DNA of 14,753 nt. It comes from JBDUDR01 sp040002845 (lineage in GTDB: Bacteria; Actinomycetota; Actinomycetes; Propionibacteriales; Nocardioidaceae). The stretch covers positions 1 through 14,753 of the forward strand of contig JBDUDR010000059.1 in NCBI GenBank assembly GCA_040002845.1. The letters run 5' to 3'. This document shows, in pieces, positions 12,364-14,753 of this stretch (positions within the stretch are counted from its first letter, which is position 1; every line of letters begins with the position of its first letter). Both the position numbers and the translations under genes were made by a program. The notes under the pieces were generated by a model. The model ran no database searches. It saw nothing but the letters and a program-made list of their open reading frames with translations, and was not told where the DNA came from.

Positions 12364-13509
12364 TCATGGCGTGGTGCCGTACTGGCGGAGTGAGGGCGTG
12401 CCGTCGGGGTACCACTGGACAACGGTGAGCGATGCCGGTCGCATCTCCATCCGGTACATCGCCTGCAGCGGCGCACCAAGCGCCATGCACACGAACAACT
12501 TGATCGGCGTCACATGGCTCACCGCGAGGACTGTGCCGCCCGGATAGGCCGCCACCAGGCGGTCACGTGCCCTGTTTACACGCCGGAAAACGGCCGCGAA
12601 GGACTCGCCACCGGGCGGCGCGACATCGGCGGAGTCCAGCCACGCCGCCAACTCGTCCGGCCATCGCTCCTGCACCTCACCGAAGGTCTGACCGTCCCAG
12701 TCGCCGAACGCCGCCTCGGCCAGCCCCTCCTCCGCGGTGACCGGCAGGTCGAGCTCGGCCGCCACCGCGGCTGCCGTTTCGCGCGCGCGTCGCAAGGGTG
12801 AGGTGACGATCGCGTCGATGCCACCATGTCTCGACAGCCAGCCGGCGGCCGCCTCGGCCTGCTGCCGACCGGTAGGGCTCAGCCCCGGGTCGTCCCCGCC
12901 ACTGCCGCTGAACTTCTTGTCGGCGGTATGAGCGGTCTCTCCGTGCCGCAGCAAGATCACCGTCGTGGGCGTGCCCAGGGAGGTGTTCCAGCCCACCAGG
13001 GTGTTTCCGAGCGGTGCCTCGTCGTTGCGTACGAGCGTCTGGGTCCCGCCGGCCGACCCGCCGGAGTTGTCGCGGCGCGCCTTCTTCGCGGGCTTGCCGG
13101 CGGCGCGGTCGAGCGCCTCGTTGAGGAGGCGGTCGGCATGCTTGTTGCGCTCGCGCGGCACCCAGGTCCAGGTCACTCCGAAGGGCGCCAACCCGTTGGC
13201 CCGGATCGCCAACGGGCGCAGGTCCGGATGTTTGACCTTCCAGCGACCCGCCATCTGCTCGATGACCAGCTTGGAGTCCATGCGCACCTCGAGCTCTGCA
13301 TCGGGCGCATGCTCTCGGGCCAACTCCAGACCGGCGATCAGACCGCGGTATTCGGCCACATTGTTGGTGGCGACACCGATCGTCTCGGCCGCTTCGGCAA
13401 TCGCTTCTCCGGTTTCGGCGTCCTTGAGTACGGCGCCGTAGGCCGCCGCACCCGGGTTGCCCCGGGAGCCTCCATCAGCCTCGATGACGACTCGCGAATG
13501 AGGATTCAT
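12364..13509 (-). CDS. Bifunctional RNase HI / acid phosphatase (alpha-ribazole phosphatase-like)
   Basis: This 381-residue fusion resembles Rv2228c and M. smegmatis MSMEG_4305. The N-terminal RNase H domain (1-140) cleaves the RNA strand of RNA-DNA hybrids. Its DEDD residues are D12 (EADGGSRGNPG), E53 (NNVAEYRGL), D78 (RMDSKLV) and D126 (RNKHADRLL). A linker of about 40 residues rich in G, K and N follows. The C-terminal histidine-phosphatase domain (about 182-381) has LLRHGET with catalytic His189, SPLRRARET (237-245), the acid/base region around E265 (AEAAFGDWDG) and SHVTPIK with His332. In characterised relatives this half has acid phosphatase activity and CobC-like function in cobalamin synthesis. 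The ATG directly follows the TAG of the zinc-ribbon gene with no gap, so the two are probably translationally coupled. All catalytic residues appear intact. Confidence 0.95.
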   Translation of the reverse strand: MNPHSRVVIEADGGSRGNPGAAAYGAVLKDAETGEAIAEAAETIGVATNNVAEYRGLIAGLELAREHAPDAELEVRMDSKLVIEQMAGRWKVKHPDLRPLAIRANGLAPFGVTWTWVPRERNKHADRLLNEALDRAAGKPAKKARRDNSGGSAGGTQTLVRNDEAPLGNTLVGWNTSLGTPTTVILLRHGETAHTADKKFSGSGGDDPGLSPTGRQQAEAAAGWLSRHGGIDAIVTSPLRRARETAAAVAAELDLPVTAEEGLAEAAFGDWDGQTFGEVQERWPDELAAWLDSADVAPPGGESFAAVFRRVNRARDRLVAAYPGGTVLAVSHVTPIKLFVCMALGAPLQAMYRMEMRPASLTVVQWYPDGTPSLRQYGTTP

Positions 13510-14253
13510 CTAGATGCCGGACTCCTTGGTGCGGACCAAGATGCGGCCACACTCCTCACAACGCAGCACCTCGTCCGGGTCCGCGGAGACGATGTGTGCG
13601 AGCTCGGCGGCGTTGACCTCGAGCCGGCAACCCCCGCACCGCTTCTGGAGCAGGGCGGCGGCGCCAACGCCACCCAGCTTGGCGCGCAGCTTGTCATAGG
13701 CAGCGAGCAGTGCGGCGGGAAGATCGCGAGCGGTGAGATCGCGCTCAGCACGCGCCTGGGTGGCCTCGTCATCGATCTCCGCGACCGCTTTGTCGCGACC
13801 GGCGAGTGTTGTGGTCAATCCGACTTCGGTCGACTCCACCGAGGCCTGCAGCTCGTCGAGCCTGGCCTGGGCAGTCTCGAGCTGTTCCATCACCTCCAGC
13901 TCGGTGTCCTCGAGCTCGGCTATGCGGCGTTCGAGCGAGATGACTTCGTGCTGCAGCGACTCGAGCTCCTTGGGAGACCCGACCAGACCGCCGTCGAGCC
14001 GCCGTTGGTCGCGCTGAAGGCGTGCCTTGACCTGCTCGACATCCGTGTCGGCCTTGCGCTGCTCACGCGTCAGATCTTCGACCTCGGTGCGAGCCAGCAC
14101 GACCTCGTCGGCCAGCGAGGCCCGACGCGCGGTCAGAGTCGATAGCTCCGTCAGCTGCGGCAAGGTGACCTTCTTGTGGGCAAGCTGAGCGAGATGGGAG
14201 TCGATGGTCTGCAGGTCGAGCAGTCGCAGCTGCTCGGATGGTTCGGCTTTCAG
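13510..14253 (-). CDS. Coiled-coil C4 zinc-ribbon protein (Rv2229c-like), probable CTG start
   Basis: The 247-residue protein has a long alpha-helical coiled coil (about 10-180, rich in E, R, L, Q) ending in a C4 zinc ribbon, CGGC at 206-209 and CEEC at 232-235. Relatives such as Rv2229c (245 residues) are conserved in actinobacteria without firm function. Helical-hairpin-plus-ribbon proteins are thought to contact nucleic acid or protein partners. No ATG, GTG or TTG occurs between the upstream in-frame stop (14263-14265) and a TTG at 14163. CTG at 14253 opens KAEPSEQLRLLDLQTIDSHL, which matches the usual family N-terminus (MKAxPxxQLRLLDLQ), and GAGGAG sits just upstream. TTG at 14163 would remove 30 conserved residues. 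The gene starts 9 nt after the NIF3 stop and abuts the RNase H gene. Confidence 0.88.
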   Translation of the reverse strand: MKAEPSEQLRLLDLQTIDSHLAQLAHKKVTLPQLTELSTLTARRASLADEVVLARTEVEDLTREQRKADTDVEQVKARLQRDQRRLDGGLVGSPKELESLQHEVISLERRIAELEDTELEVMEQLETAQARLDELQASVESTEVGLTTTLAGRDKAVAEIDDEATQARAERDLTARDLPAALLAAYDKLRAKLGGVGAAALLQKRCGGCRLEVNAAELAHIVSADPDEVLRCEECGRILVRTKESGI

Positions 14254-14262
14254 GGTCGCTCC

Positions 14263-14753
14263 TCAACGGTGGTTGGCGCGGAAGTTCCAGGGGTCCGTGG
14301 AGATCCGCGACACATGCGTCTCCACCGTAACGTCTCGTTCAGACAGCGCCTGTGTCAGCGCCCGTTCCGCCACAGGTAGCCACGTCCACTCCGCCGCCCA
14401 GTGCGACACGTCGATCAACGCGGGTGCGTCGGGGTGCTCGCGAAACTCCGACGCCGGATGATGGCGCAGATCGCTGGTCACGTAGACGTCGGGTTGCGCG
14501 GCGCGTACCTCGTCGAGCAAGGAGTCCCCGGCCCCGCCTGCGACGGCAACGGTACGGATCATGCGCTCCTCGTCCCCAGCCACCCGTACGCCCTGAGCGG
14601 TGACCGGGAGGGCGTCTGCGACGTGTCCAGCGAAATCAGGCAGGTTCTGCTCCACGGCGAGTACGCCGATCCGGCCGCTCCCCCGGTCTGCCGGTAGCCG
14701 CGCCATCTCGAAGAGATCGAAGGCGGGCTCTTCATACGGATGCGCGAAACGCA
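14263..14753 (-). CDS. NIF3/DUF34 family dinuclear metal-centre protein, C-terminal part (runs off right edge)
   Basis: About 163 C-terminal codons of a protein usually 260-380 residues long are present; the start lies beyond the window. The visible part begins RFAHPYEEPAFDLFEMARLP, the well-conserved end of the central insert of long NIF3 proteins. It then gives GRIGVLAVEQNLPDFAGHVADAL and the C-terminal metal-site segment DVYVTSDLRHHPASEF followed by LIDVSHWAAEW, whose His and Glu are expected metal ligands. Members bind two metal ions. They are annotated as GTP cyclohydrolase I type 2 or as YbgI/YqfO-like metal insertases, but the true reaction is unsettled. It is the most upstream visible gene of the minus-strand cluster that runs to rnpB, and its TGA lies 9 nt before the zinc-ribbon CTG start. 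In M. tuberculosis the same neighbour order is Rv2230c-Rv2229c-Rv2228c. Confidence 0.92.
   Translation of the reverse strand, partial: RFAHPYEEPAFDLFEMARLPADRGSGRIGVLAVEQNLPDFAGHVADALPVTAQGVRVAGDEERMIRTVAVAGGAGDSLLDEVRAAQPDVYVTSDLRHHPASEFREHPDAPALIDVSHWAAEWTWLPVAERALTQALSERDVTVETHVSRISTDPWNFRANHR

Noticed and set aside
12826..14145. 439-codon open frame on the plus strand opposite the RNase H and zinc-ribbon genes
   Set aside because: It is a shadow of two real genes whose catalytic and zinc-binding motifs are intact on the other strand.
1..14753. A novel defence, mobile or secondary-metabolite system
   Set aside because: No transposase, integrase, toxin-antitoxin, nuclease-helicase or modular synthase was found. 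Nearly all of the window is conserved core metabolism and RNA processing.

Overview
This window looks like chromosome from a high-GC actinobacterium. The evidence is strong G/C third-position bias, frequent GTG starts, probable leaderless promoters (an xAnnnT box 6-8 nt before the start codon), an NADPH:F420 oxidoreductase, and a gene order and strand pattern (glnE-, glnA2-, panB+, RNase H/phosphatase-, zinc-ribbon protein-, NIF3-) that follows the Mycobacterium tuberculosis Rv2221c-Rv2230c block as I remember it. The genus cannot be fixed from sequence alone. A non-mycobacterial actinomycete, for example in the Nocardioidaceae or Propionibacteriales, is my inference.

Left part (1-4300), nitrogen metabolism, on the minus strand: the N-terminal 527 codons of glnE run off the left edge. 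It overlaps by 4 nt a 239-aa class I glutamine amidotransferase that lies upstream of it in the same operon. Next is a decayed plus-strand dihydrofolate-reductase-like gene with two apparent deletions, then glnA2, a glutamine-synthetase family enzyme lacking the adenylylation tyrosine.

Centre (4280-7740), cofactor supply: the plus strand carries glutamine-dependent NAD+ synthetase (nadE) and panB (pantothenate/CoA pathway). Convergent to panB is npdG (F420/NADPH).

Centre-right (7788-10113): a 192-aa unrecognised protein with a possible Rossmann/SIS-like segment; a 113-aa protein made of only eight amino-acid types and about 41% Lys+Arg (histone H1-like tail with no folded domain); a strong bidirectional terminator; a 61-aa Cys/His-containing small protein; and map (type Ic methionine aminopeptidase).

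Right part (10114-14753): after a gene-poor stretch with a 31-nt imperfect tandem repeat and a large inverted repeat comes rnpB, the RNase P RNA, on the minus strand. Upstream of it on that strand lie an RNB-family exoribonuclease, a bifunctional RNase H/phosphatase, a coiled-coil zinc-ribbon protein that appears to start at CTG, and the C-terminal part of a NIF3/DUF34 protein leaving the right edge. Three RNA-handling genes are therefore consecutive, and the probable rnpB -10 box overlaps the stop codon of the exoribonuclease.

I found no mobile element, CRISPR array, tRNA or rRNA gene. The window is mostly conserved housekeeping chromosome. The least explained items are the lysine-only basic protein, the CTG start, the broken DHFR-like gene, the repeat-bearing gap beside rnpB and the recurrent leaderless promoter layout.
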